In this document: positions 1 through 7,535 of the stretch, piece by piece
Position numbering within the stretch: the stretch's first letter is position 1
Layout of the letters: every line of letters begins with the position of its first letter
DNA from: Caryophanales bacterium
Lineage (GTDB): Bacteria > Bacillota_I > Bacilli_A > RFN20 > CAG-826
Direction of reading: 5' to 3'
Assembly: GCA_022781015.1 (NCBI GenBank)
Contig: JALEUF010000170.1
Coordinates: 1 to 13,368 of the forward strand
DNA: 13,368 nucleotides
Translations under genes and position numbers: made by a program
The notes under the pieces: model-generated
What the model was told of the DNA's origin: nothing
Databases searched by the model: none
Seen by the model: the letters and a program-made list of their open reading frames with translations, nothing else

Positions 1-191
1 AATGGGAAATCTGCCTTTCAGCTTCGCGATTCCCTTCTTTTTGAACAGTTCGGAATTTCCGAACAATTGCTTCTAGGATCAGTTCCCCTTCTACTAAGAT
101 ATGTTTAATATGCTCGGAATTATTCGATTTACTCAATTTGCAATGAGATTTTAATTCTTAAGCTAACCAAAATTCCATCAATCATTTTGAC
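1..191 (-). pseudogene. RhuM-family protein gene, decayed N-terminal fragment (runs off the left edge)
   Basis: Translating the minus strand from about 157 to 2 gives an open frame with SKSNNSEHIKHI, then EGEL, VRKFRTVQKEGNRE and ERQISH, with the next codon starting in T. This resembles the conserved N-terminal core of RhuM-family proteins (SKSNISEHIKHI...EEGELDE...VRKFRTVQKEGNREV...HYNLD), which accompany mobile or defence islands and whose function is unclear. The frame is broken upstream: a TAA at 158-160 lies just after FWLA, where the family has WLTQ, so a CAA-to-TAA change is likely. The preceding VKMIDG (191-174) lies in another frame, implying a small indel near 173-176. No credible start or ribosome site was found; the only in-frame candidate is a TTG at 134-136. 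The remaining roughly 80% of the gene would lie left of the window. It could be a truncated expressed protein, but decay is more likely. Family recognition is from memory, without a search. Confidence 0.55.
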
Positions 192-249
192 CCCAATTAA
201 GTTTCTATACGATTTTATGCCGAAAAACGGAAGATCAAACCGCTAAGAT

Positions 250-281
250 AAAAAAAGTTTGACACTATTACGTATCAAACT
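250..281 (-). terminator. Intrinsic terminator of the tRNA-Pro gene
   Basis: On the minus strand a 10-bp stem (arms 272-281 and 256-265, AGTTTGATAC with GTGTCAAACT, one G-U pair) closes a 6-base loop. It runs directly into a T tract at 250-256. It begins 12 bases past the tRNA 3' end, the expected place for a stand-alone tRNA transcript to stop. Confidence 0.85.
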
Positions 282-292
282 AGCAAGCAATG

Positions 293-370
293 TGGTCGGG
301 ATGATCGGATTTGAACCGATGGTCTTCTGCTCCCAAAGCAGACGCGATAGCCAAGCTACGCTACATCCCG
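293..370 (-). tRNA. tRNA-Pro (anticodon TGG)
   Basis: The minus strand folds into a full cloverleaf. The 7-bp acceptor stem is CGGGATG with CATCCCG. A D arm contains the GCTTGGCT loop. The anticodon stem TCTGC/GCAGA closes the 7-base loop TTTGGGA, giving anticodon TGG, which reads proline CCN codons. The variable region is 5 bases, and the T arm is ATCGG/CCGAT with loop TTCAAAT. The discriminator is A and the 3' CCA is encoded (293-295). It has its own promoter and terminator, so it appears to be a single-gene transcript. Confidence 0.97.
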
Positions 371-386
371 AAGCGCCCATATATTT

Positions 387-415
387 TGAATACAATCGGT
401 CTATAAATCAAGCAA
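387..415 (-). promoter_or_regulatory. Candidate sigma-A promoter of tRNA-Pro
   Basis: On the minus strand TTGCTT (410-415) and TATTCA (387-392) are separated by exactly 17 bases, and the -10 element starts 22 bases upstream of the tRNA 5' end at 370. Match to TTGACA/TATAAT is partial (4/6 each), but spacing and placement fit. Confidence 0.5.
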
Positions 416-452
416 AAAATTAACTTTTTTCCTAATTTTGGTTAAATAGACC
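398..452 (-). repeat. Inverted repeat with an inner A6/T6 hairpin
   Basis: GGTCTAT at 398-404 is perfectly complementary to ATAGACC at 446-452. Between them a run of six A and a run of six T flank a 5-base AT-rich loop, so a nested hairpin can form. It lies between the last gene of the operon and the tRNA gene and overlaps the -35 element of the tRNA promoter. It might terminate the operon or shield the tRNA promoter from read-through. The arms are short and AT-rich, so this is tentative. Confidence 0.3.
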
Positions 453-492
453 TTCAAAAGATAAAAATATGCGGTAAATTGGGTATTATTTA

Positions 493-512
493 GGACTAAA
501 ACTACTTAGTCC
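493..512 (-). other. Hairpin across the stop codon of the lipoprotein gene
   Basis: A 7-bp perfect stem (GGACTAA/TTAGTCC, arms 506-512 and 493-499) has a 6-base loop and includes the TAG stop at 502-504. No T run follows directly, so it is not a standard intrinsic terminator. It may slow 3'-end decay or assist termination further downstream. Confidence 0.35.
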
Positions 513-1521
513 AATAGGCATATAAAGTCGTATCACGATATACTGGAGTCAAATCAGTGAATAATCCCTTTGTTGGATTATAGACTTTAGAAGTAATCCA
601 GCCAGAGAAGTTATATCCAGTTCTAGTTGCAATAGGAAGTTCATATCCCATCCCATAGAAGTTATAACCTTCTTTAATATCTTCATAAATAGATTGATCA
701 TAGCCAGGAACAAAATTAGCACTTCCATCACTAGCATTTATATCAAAAGAAACCTTATATGTATTCTGGTTGTTTTTTGCAGCACCAAGTTCAGCAATAA
801 GTTTCCAATCAGAAGATATCTTTTGATAAATTACATAATTAGTTGTCTCAAAATAGAAATCGCCAGGATTGCCTTTATCAGAAGTTGGTTTTTCTGGCCC
901 AGAAAGCCATGTATTGGCTCTAGGGATAGAAATAGAAGAAATTATTGCTCCCTCTTGATCAACAAAGCTAATTATAGTTTCAGTCCCATCTTCATTAGAA
1001 GCTTGCCTTATAGATGAAACTGATCTACCAGGTTCCCCTTCTTTTCCATCAAGTATATCAAAACTTATTGGTTCATAATTCTCGTCGGTAAATGTAATCG
1101 TGATGACTGTCTTTTTATTAGCATCATCATGCTTGGATGTAATTTCTTTAATCCCGTTCCCGTTATCGCCTTTTTTGCCTTCCCCATTTTTGATTAAGAA
1201 AGAGACGGGTTCCCTATTTTCATCGGTAAAGTTAATTTTTACGATAGTCCCTGTCTGGTCTTCAAGTTCTTGATATTCGATATTTTTGATCCCGACGCCT
1301 TCTTTTCCCTGCTTGCCGCTAGGGATAGTAAAGGAGGTTGGGTCTTTATCTTCGTCAGTATAATAAATCGTAATAAGGGTATTCCCATTTGAATCGGTAG
1401 TAACCTCGACATTTTTAATATTAACTGCAGCATCATCGACATTGAAAAATGAGCAAGATGCCATCGCAACTGGGGTTATTAACATTAATCCCGCTAATAA
1501 GATTTTCTTTAGATTCTTCAT
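502..1521 (-). CDS. Surface lipoprotein with tandem GIKxI/FTDE repeats and a C-terminal InlB-like domain
   Basis: A 339-residue secreted lipoprotein. Its signal sequence (MKNLKKILLAGLMLITPVAM) ends in a lipobox, MASC, with lipidated Cys23. Three clear repeats of about 43-45 residues follow (33-75, 76-120, 123-165), each with GIKxI near the start, a TxIxIxFTDExxxPxSFxI core and a Gly/Lys-rich end (GKQGKEG, GKKGDNG, GKEGEPG). A fourth, worn copy spans about 166-200. Residues 204-246 resemble a tail-fibre or collagen-adjacent module (WLSGPEKP...GNPGDFYF...W). Residues 255-339 look like a Listeria-Bacteroides/InlB B-type repeat (GYNFSGWI...LYAYW). The start chosen is the ATG at 1519-1521, 8 bases after AAGGAGG; an ATG at 1545 would add 8 residues but lacks a ribosome site and lies inside the upstream gene. 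Last gene of the operon, 13 bases after its neighbour. The role is probably surface adhesion or substrate capture; no catalytic motif is seen. Confidence 0.9.
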   Translation of the reverse strand: MKNLKKILLAGLMLITPVAMASCSFFNVDDAAVNIKNVEVTTDSNGNTLITIYYTDEDKDPTSFTIPSGKQGKEGVGIKNIEYQELEDQTGTIVKINFTDENREPVSFLIKNGEGKKGDNGNGIKEITSKHDDANKKTVITITFTDENYEPISFDILDGKEGEPGRSVSSIRQASNEDGTETIISFVDQEGAIISSISIPRANTWLSGPEKPTSDKGNPGDFYFETTNYVIYQKISSDWKLIAELGAAKNNQNTYKVSFDINASDGSANFVPGYDQSIYEDIKEGYNFYGMGYELPIATRTGYNFSGWITSKVYNPTKGLFTDLTPVYRDTTLYAYWTK

Positions 1522-1529
1522 TTTCTTTT

Positions 1530-1536
1530 CCTCCTT
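1530..1536 (-). promoter_or_regulatory. Shine-Dalgarno site that fixes the lipoprotein start
   Basis: AAGGAGG on the minus strand overlaps the TAA stop (1535-1537) of the upstream gene and lies 8 bases from the ATG at 1521. It argues against the longer reading from 1545 and suggests coupling between the two genes. Confidence 0.8.
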
Positions 1537-3898
1537 ATTTAGCATTGTTAATTAAATCCTTTATATCAATATTCTTTTTAAACAAGTAATCTTCGCCATT
1601 TATTAAAGAGAATTTGAAATCATTGAAACCAATCGTAGTAAGGACACACCGTTTCATCATGGCCCTGACATTGCTTAAGCCACCGCCACTCGCACTAGAT
1701 GCCCCTAACGATAATAATTTGTCTAATAAGCCAGGGGCTATATCGTTTTGGATATGTTTCCTGATTTCAGCCCCACTAGAATAGGTAACTTTGCTTAAGT
1801 TAAGCCCACCTCCATAAAAAGCGATTGGGACATTGATATTTTTACTTACCATAAATCCTTTATCCCTAGCCTTTTCGAATAGAAGAGACTTGACCGGGAA
1901 TATATCATCAATAGTCAAATTGATGTTGCTATCCCCTCCTAATACCCCATTTGCAATCTTAGAGATATTTTCGTTTATCAAGCCTTTTAGATCCATCCCG
2001 TTAATATCTTTGTAGTCATAGAACCTAGTCTTGCCAGATATTATTAGTTCGACTGGATAAGAGATGCCGCCGCACTTCTTCCCTTCAAGTGGGACAAGAG
2101 ATTTTCCTGTTTCGTTTTTAAGCGAGCCAAATATTCCTCCAATTAAAGAAGGAATAGAAGAATATAGATAAGGTCCATTAAACATGCTTTCCATGGCAAT
2201 GGAAGCTATATTGGACATATAGAAATAACAGTCATTAACCTCAACATGTCCTTTATATAAACTAGATATATCCTTATTCGTATAATCTAATGCATCTTGT
2301 AATGAATATAGATAAGAAGAGAAATTAGAATCTGTATTGCCTGTAATAAAATCAGTCATCAATACATCAGCTTCTCCTTCTTTTTGACAGTAGACGGCTA
2401 TATTTTCATTGCTAGTCCCATTCTTATTTATTAAGGAATGCATCTTATTTTCATCGATTTCTAAATACTCATCGCTTCCAACACTCAATAAGAAATTTCT
2501 TGCGTATGATAACAAGCAATTAGAAAGGAGGAGGTCGCTACTAATTGACCTAACTACGGTCTTGCCATTGCTAAGAAGGCAATTCTTGATAGTAATGTTT
2601 TTTCCTTTGGTCTCTAAAGTAGTCCCTACATAATCTAGATTAGCTAAATTATCCCCTCTATCGCAGCTTCTTAAATTTAAGTCATTGATAGTAATGTTAT
2701 CCCCATCTACATACATGCCTATATTATCTTGGCCATAGGCAGTTACTAACGGGGTGTCATTTGGATTGCCTAAGCAAAAGAAAGGAAGAGGTCCCCTAAA
2801 TAAATTATCATCATTTAGTCTAGGGACAATGACATTATTTACCTTTGATTCATCATAAGGATAGGTAAGGTTATGCATATTGATAGAAAACCCATTCCCG
2901 TAGAAATCCTTCTGGACATGTAGCCCTACATTGACATTATCATCAATAGGAGAATATTTCTTATTAGTCTTAACAAATTCGTTCCACTGCTCTATATAGG
3001 AAGTCGAATATGTAGTCTTGAATCGATATATTTCGTTTTTGAAATTCCATTTGTTATCTATTCTTTCTCCAAAGCAAACTGAATTCTTATTGGATTCAAG
3101 GTTATCTAAGGATTCAAAACTAGTTTGGAGAACAGCTACTTCCCCTGCCTTACTTTTATTCGTGCAGTAAAGCAAATCGGAATAAGAATAGACATTGACC
3201 CCATCTTTAACTACTTTAAATGAATAAGTAACTTCATTTGTAGCTTCTCCATCAAAGGAAAAAGAGACAAAAGAAAGTGAATTATCATCTAATGCCCCCA
3301 TTATTTTTATTTTAGAGGTATCTTTATCAAATTCTAGATTGCTTGAAATCGAGGATAGTTTTACATTGCTTTCAAGTGAAGTTGGATAGGCATTTATCTT
3401 TAATGGAATCGACGCTTCTACTTTAGATTCGTCTTTTAAGTCATATTGACCAAAATAGGTATTCTTATCAATATTTGATCCAGAAGATTTCAGGTCAGGA
3501 TTAATAACAATAGCCGAATTATCATAGATAAGGACATTCATCTGCTTATGTATCGTCCCTTTTTGGTTAGAAACAGAAACAATGACATTGCCAGGAGAAA
3601 TCGCTAATAATTGATTCGAATTAACAATACGGGCATATTCGTTATTATCTTCTTTAGAAGCATTCCTTACTTCCCAAACCAAAGATGAATCAAAGACAGG
3701 ATAATTCTTTTGGTTTTGTCCAACTGCTTTTAATTGATATGGGTTAGAAGATACTTTATAGGCTTCATTCGCAGAATAATCCCATATAATCCCGATTATA
3801 TCTGTATCAATTAAATTGAAAGTTGCCGAAATTGTAGTAAGGCAGGCCAAAGCAATTATAAAAGGCATCAACAATAAGATGATTACATTCTTTTTCAT
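1535..3898 (-). CDS. Large membrane-anchored extracellular protein with Ig-like (BIG2-like) and beta-helix-like regions, unknown function
   Basis: A 787-residue protein with one N-terminal hydrophobic segment (about 4-28) and no lipobox Cys at its end, so it is either cleaved or anchored as a signal anchor; the rest should be outside the cell. Residues 47-126 have a bacterial Ig-like group 2 look (W75, then a VNSNQLLAISPGNVIVSVS core). Residues about 325-480 contain short beta-strand turns with Asn ladders (GNGFSINMHNL, DNITINDLNL, KNITIKNCLLSNG), as in right-handed parallel beta-helices; 545-575 (HVEVNDCYFYMSN) may be another turn. The C-terminal third matches nothing I recognise and includes a Ser/Gly-rich patch near 733-741 (GASSASGGG). 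No sortase motif or catalytic triad is visible. The ATG overlaps the permease stop by one base (TAATG) and has a GGAGGT site. Likely a structural or assembly component on the cell surface. Confidence 0.85.
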   Translation of the reverse strand: MKKNVIILLLMPFIIALACLTTISATFNLIDTDIIGIIWDYSANEAYKVSSNPYQLKAVGQNQKNYPVFDSSLVWEVRNASKEDNNEYARIVNSNQLLAISPGNVIVSVSNQKGTIHKQMNVLIYDNSAIVINPDLKSSGSNIDKNTYFGQYDLKDESKVEASIPLKINAYPTSLESNVKLSSISSNLEFDKDTSKIKIMGALDDNSLSFVSFSFDGEATNEVTYSFKVVKDGVNVYSYSDLLYCTNKSKAGEVAVLQTSFESLDNLESNKNSVCFGERIDNKWNFKNEIYRFKTTYSTSYIEQWNEFVKTNKKYSPIDDNVNVGLHVQKDFYGNGFSINMHNLTYPYDESKVNNVIVPRLNDDNLFRGPLPFFCLGNPNDTPLVTAYGQDNIGMYVDGDNITINDLNLRSCDRGDNLANLDYVGTTLETKGKNITIKNCLLSNGKTVVRSISSDLLLSNCLLSYARNFLLSVGSDEYLEIDENKMHSLINKNGTSNENIAVYCQKEGEADVLMTDFITGNTDSNFSSYLYSLQDALDYTNKDISSLYKGHVEVNDCYFYMSNIASIAMESMFNGPYLYSSIPSLIGGIFGSLKNETGKSLVPLEGKKCGGISYPVELIISGKTRFYDYKDINGMDLKGLINENISKIANGVLGGDSNINLTIDDIFPVKSLLFEKARDKGFMVSKNINVPIAFYGGGLNLSKVTYSSGAEIRKHIQNDIAPGLLDKLLSLGASSASGGGLSNVRAMMKRCVLTTIGFNDFKFSLINGEDYLFKKNIDIKDLINNAK

Positions 3899-5490
3899 TA
3901 GTTGATGACCTCCAAATCCAAGAAGAGGTTATTGATTCTTGATTTAAGCTTGATAACAAATGGAAGAGAAAATAAAGCGATTAAAGCTAATCCAACTAGA
4001 TATATGAAATTAATATTCATTTGGTTATAGGCCATGAATAATCCAATAATAAAGAAAGAGAAAGGCAGAAGATAAGAATAGATTGATGAAAGCAAATAAT
4101 TCCTTTCCTTCCCTCTTTTTATCTTCAATTCTTCATATAAAGATATGATGTTTACTAATATTATTAATAGGATGGTCAAAACTAATCCATATCCAAAGCT
4201 AAGCCAGGACAAGGTTGAGGTTAAGGCTAAGGCTAGATAGGAAATAAAGGTAAATAATATTGATAATGATAAAGGAATCATTACCTTGATGCTTAATTGC
4301 TTTAATGGAGTTATAGGAAGAGATTTGATAAACCTGATGGATTTTTTCTCGCTAGTGATGAAATTGCTAGACCCACTAGAAATGATGCAAGAAAATAACA
4401 TCATTATCAAAATATCGCTAATCGGAATCAAGTTAGGCACAACTGCTACATAATAGGCAATGTTACCAGTCGTAAATATGGTATTTATTGATTTGATAAC
4501 CAAAAAAGTCAATAAAGGTTCGACAAATAATAACCCCGTGAATGAGAATAGGTAGTTCGAATCCCTAAACAAAAGGATAAGTTCCTTTTTTATTAAGGCC
4601 ATTATTTGGCTAGGCTTTTTATATTTATGTTCTTTTATCTTCCCATCTTCATTATGGCTATAGCTATCAAAATAGGAATAGAAATAGATAATTAAGGCCA
4701 TACCTATCAAGAATATCCCTAGGCTAACCCCAATATATGGGAATACCATCCCTAGATCATATTTGACAATTGATTTGATTAAGAAATTGACGGGGACTAG
4801 GTTATCTGCAATTTGTTTGATTCTAGCAATGTTACTAACGGTAAATAATTTATCTAGCTGGTTAGAAGAAACTAAATCAATAAATAGATTCAATACATAG
4901 CTATATATAATGGCTAGCCCAAAGGAAATTATGATGACTGAAATAAGCTGGATTAAGAAATGCTTCTTTAAGAAATCAAGCAGCATCTTGAATGGATATA
5001 CCAAGATAAAGGCAATCCCTAGTTCAAAGAATAATATCAAAAACGGGTAATATAGTGATGTATAAAAAAATATAAGCATCTTATGGAAAATAGCCCCATA
5101 AGAGACAAACAAAGGAAAGCAAAATACAAAATTAAGTAGATACATCAAGATGACCAAGAAGAATAATTTGGAGAATATCTTTTTGGCATTTGAGATCGGA
5201 TAAGTTGCTAACTGAGCTATATCGGAGCTGCTAAAAAATGATTTCTTCGCAGTAAAAATAGAAACGACGGTCAGCAATATACATATTATAAATAGAAATA
5301 AGATGAAGAAAGAATCGCTCGCCCCATCATAGACGGATACTTTTCTAATTATCGTATAGAACAAGAATGTCTCTAAGGCAATAAAAGCAATTGCAACGAC
5401 ACCTAAAAACAAATAGGAGAGAATCCTATTTAGCCTTGTGCCGTTTTTGGCAAAAAGCAATTTGAAATCCTTTACGATTAGATTAAGCAC
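3898..5490 (-). CDS. ABC-2 type exporter permease with about 12 membrane segments
   Basis: A protein of about 530 residues and very hydrophobic, with roughly 12 predicted membrane helices in two sets of six separated by a charged cytoplasmic stretch (HNEDGKIKEHKYKKP). The halves resemble each other: each opens with an amphipathic LIxK(D/E)xxLLF motif (LIVKDFKLLF; LIKKELILLF) and carries a short motif after its early helices (LATYPISNAKK; IKSLPITPLKQ). This suggests a fused dimer-type permease that can form the whole channel. The start chosen is GTG at 5488-5490, preceded by GAGGAGAAG and overlapping the ATPase gene by 8 bases; a TTG at 5514 would add 8 residues without a good ribosome site. 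Partner of the ATPase upstream. The substrate is unknown; in this setting it may be a peptide, lipid or polymer needed for the surface structure. Confidence 0.88.
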   Translation of the reverse strand: MLNLIVKDFKLLFAKNGTRLNRILSYLFLGVVAIAFIALETFLFYTIIRKVSVYDGASDSFFILFLFIICILLTVVSIFTAKKSFFSSSDIAQLATYPISNAKKIFSKLFFLVILMYLLNFVFCFPLFVSYGAIFHKMLIFFYTSLYYPFLILFFELGIAFILVYPFKMLLDFLKKHFLIQLISVIIISFGLAIIYSYVLNLFIDLVSSNQLDKLFTVSNIARIKQIADNLVPVNFLIKSIVKYDLGMVFPYIGVSLGIFLIGMALIIYFYSYFDSYSHNEDGKIKEHKYKKPSQIMALIKKELILLFRDSNYLFSFTGLLFVEPLLTFLVIKSINTIFTTGNIAYYVAVVPNLIPISDILIMMLFSCIISSGSSNFITSEKKSIRFIKSLPITPLKQLSIKVMIPLSLSILFTFISYLALALTSTLSWLSFGYGLVLTILLIILVNIISLYEELKIKRGKERNYLLSSIYSYLLPFSFFIIGLFMAYNQMNINFIYLVGLALIALFSLPFVIKLKSRINNLFLDLEVIN

Positions 5491-6259
5491 CCTTCTTCTC
5501 CTCGTAGATTTCAAAGAATAACCTAGGTAATTGAAGCCTCTTGTTTGGATCTTTATTCAAATCAAGAAGATGGGCGACTACTCCATTTTCAGTAATGGCG
5601 ACCCTATCGCAAATCTTCGCGACTAATTCGATATTGTGGCTAGTAATGAAAACAGTATTCCCATGGCTAGAATATTCTTTCATCATGTTCTTAAGTTCTT
5701 CAACCGCGATGACATCTAGCCCGACCGTAGGCTCATCCAATATCCAGATATTTGGATTATTTAGCAAAGAGGCGACTAGGCATAATTTTTGTTTCATGCC
5801 ATGGCTATAATTAGCAGTCGGGACTTCTAGGTCTTCTTCTTTTAATTGGAGCCTAGAGCAAAGGTATTTGTAATTGGTCTTAAATTGGCCTTCTGAAATT
5901 TGATAGATAGAAGCGACAAATTCTAGATATTCATATCCAGTCATGGCCTCATATACATTAGGCTCGCTAGGGACATATCCAAAATGGGATTTAGCTAATA
6001 ATGGTTCTTCTTTAATATCATAAGAAAGAAGCTCGATTGTCCCCGAATTGAATCTTTTTAATCCAATCATGCAGTCGATTGTCGTGGATTTGCCGGCACC
6101 ATTCCTACCGATAAAGCCAAATAATTCGCCTTGATGTACTTCTAGATTAAGTCCTTTCAATACTTCTTTCTTTCCATATGATTTATGTAAGTCTTTAATC
6201 AATATGGCAGGAGTAGAAGAATCAAAGTCTTGTTCTAGGAAAATTTCTTTTTCTTCCAT
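5483..6259 (-). CDS. ABC transporter ATP-binding protein (CcmA/BcrA-like, ABC-2 exporter)
   Basis: A 258-residue cytoplasmic ATPase that powers the permease encoded just downstream. All nucleotide-binding motifs are present: Walker A GRNGAGKST (51-59), signature YSHGMKQKL (151-159), Walker B IWILDEP (171-177), D-loop VGLD (179-182) and H-loop His208 (ITSHN). At the Q-loop the sequence is YVPSEPNVYE, so the usual Gln is replaced by Ser98; substitutions here also occur in other exporters of this type, and activity is still expected. The order of motifs and the YEAMTGYEYL helix after the Q-loop fit drug, peptide or EcsA-like exporters. The ATG overlaps the stop of the upstream gene by one base (TAATG) and follows AGGAGG. 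Confidence 0.95.
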   Translation of the reverse strand: MEEKEIFLEQDFDSSTPAILIKDLHKSYGKKEVLKGLNLEVHQGELFGFIGRNGAGKSTTIDCMIGLKRFNSGTIELLSYDIKEEPLLAKSHFGYVPSEPNVYEAMTGYEYLEFVASIYQISEGQFKTNYKYLCSRLQLKEEDLEVPTANYSHGMKQKLCLVASLLNNPNIWILDEPTVGLDVIAVEELKNMMKEYSSHGNTVFITSHNIELVAKICDRVAITENGVVAHLLDLNKDPNKRLQLPRLFFEIYEEKKGA

Positions 6260-7533
6260 TACTTCTTCCTCCTGCTAATGAATATTATTTTCTCTTCTTC
6301 TAGATGGTAAGTCGAGTTACAAAATGGACAATAATAAGTATCCCTGCCTCTTTCAAGTAATTTATCTTCCTTGCATATTGGGCAATATTTGCTATAGATA
6401 TCCTCGCTAGCGGGCTCAATATATAAATGCGAATCTAGATAAGTAGATATTAATCCCATTTCGTCTAGATAATCTTTAGATAATAAAACTACATTATCAT
6501 CAACTTGATAGCCTAGATGCCATAAGGAAATATAATCATAGCTAGAGCATTTATTCTTAGATGTAGTGACACTAAAGGGTTCATTTGGACAGATATTTAG
6601 CAATGATGAATATCTTAATTTGCCTTTACCTATTTCAATTAAAAAGGAAGAAGAGAGATAACTTAACGACAAATCAAAATCCTTGTTCTTGAAATGGATT
6701 GAAGTTGGTAAAGCTATTTCCTTATTGTCAAATAAAGGTAACTCCTTATTTTCCCTTAATTTAAATCCCTTTAGCTTTAGATTCTTTAACAAAAGGAAAT
6801 AATAATATCTAGCTAAATCAACATTGAGCGAGACATCATCATAATAGCTAATCATGTTCTTATAGAATTTATAGATCGCATTATATTTTTGGTTATGTAG
6901 CAAGATATTGGTTGGGATGACGTTCTTAATTCTTTTTGGAGATTTGGATACCCTTTTATAGAAACTAGTATCCTTTATCCTATCTAATTTAGAGAACATC
7001 TTGTTTAATTGCTTTAAAGCAATAGATAGATAGTCATCATCGATATTAAGCCTATTTGGATATACTCCTAATAAAGAGACATAAAAGGAACGGCAGCGTT
7101 CTAACTCTTCATAAAGAGATTCGATAAAAGTAATGATAAAGATATTCTCATAGATTATATATTCATCGTAATATTGGAAATAATAAACTTGTTCAGGAAC
7201 CATCTTGTCCCCATATCTTTTCCATAAAGATGAATCCATTAGTGTCTTCCTAACTGCCTCGCTAGAAAGTCCATTAGATCTAGAGGAAGATTCGATTATC
7301 TCTTCTTTTTTGTTTAAGGAAAATGGCTTGCTTGCAATAGAAAAAGCAACGTTGAGGATAGATGAAAACTCTTCTAGGCTAGATTTATCTTTCTTAAAGG
7401 ATATTTCTTGCAAAGAAGGGATTTCGATATCTTCGATTTTGCCAAATAGCTCATTAAGGGAGGAATAACTAGAAATAGATTTCTTAAGTAAGGTAATTCC
7501 TTCTTTAAGTGAGTTTTCCTCAACGTTTCTCAT
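6259..7533 (-). CDS. DUF2357/McrC-like partner of the AAA+ ATPase, with C-terminal zinc ribbon
   Basis: A 424-residue soluble protein with no signal or membrane segment. Two blocks look like the helical core of DUF2357/McrC-type proteins that partner McrB-like ATPases: YYDEYIIYENIFIITFIESL (121-140) and IPTNILLHNQKYNAIYKFYK (206-225). The C-terminus carries a zinc ribbon, with Cys384/Cys387 (CPIC) and Cys402/Cys405 (CPFC). The PD-(D/E)xK nuclease signature expected of true McrC proteins is not apparent; the segment 275-315 holds only IHFKNKDFDLSL and FLIEIGKGKL. This suggests a non-nuclease role, perhaps as the ATPase's adaptor or effector. Its ATG is 2 bases past the stop of the AAA+ gene and lacks a clear ribosome site, so translation is probably coupled. 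Assignment to the family is a pattern judgement; location next to the McrB-like gene is the strongest support. Confidence 0.6.
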   Translation of the reverse strand: MRNVEENSLKEGITLLKKSISSYSSLNELFGKIEDIEIPSLQEISFKKDKSSLEEFSSILNVAFSIASKPFSLNKKEEIIESSSRSNGLSSEAVRKTLMDSSLWKRYGDKMVPEQVYYFQYYDEYIIYENIFIITFIESLYEELERCRSFYVSLLGVYPNRLNIDDDYLSIALKQLNKMFSKLDRIKDTSFYKRVSKSPKRIKNVIPTNILLHNQKYNAIYKFYKNMISYYDDVSLNVDLARYYYFLLLKNLKLKGFKLRENKELPLFDNKEIALPTSIHFKNKDFDLSLSYLSSSFLIEIGKGKLRYSSLLNICPNEPFSVTTSKNKCSSYDYISLWHLGYQVDDNVVLLSKDYLDEMGLISTYLDSHLYIEPASEDIYSKYCPICKEDKLLERGRDTYYCPFCNSTYHLEEEKIIFISRRKK

Positions 7534-7535
7534 AT

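Noticed and set aside
48..64. Perfect 8-bp inverted repeat GTTCGGAA-T-TTCCGAAC, operator-like
   Set aside because: It lies inside the RhuM-like coding remnant (codons for VRKFRT), so the palindrome is explained by the coding sequence; a similar but imperfect GCTCGGAATTATTCGA at 112-127 is also within it.
694..1017. Plus-strand open frame of 107 codons
   Set aside because: It lies wholly opposite the lipoprotein gene, has no ribosome site or recognisable domain, and its composition is that of an antisense shadow.
1535..3898. Pectate lyase or other polysaccharide-cleaving enzyme
   Set aside because: The beta-helix-like pattern alone does not show catalysis; I see no conserved catalytic residues of a known lyase or hydrolase family.
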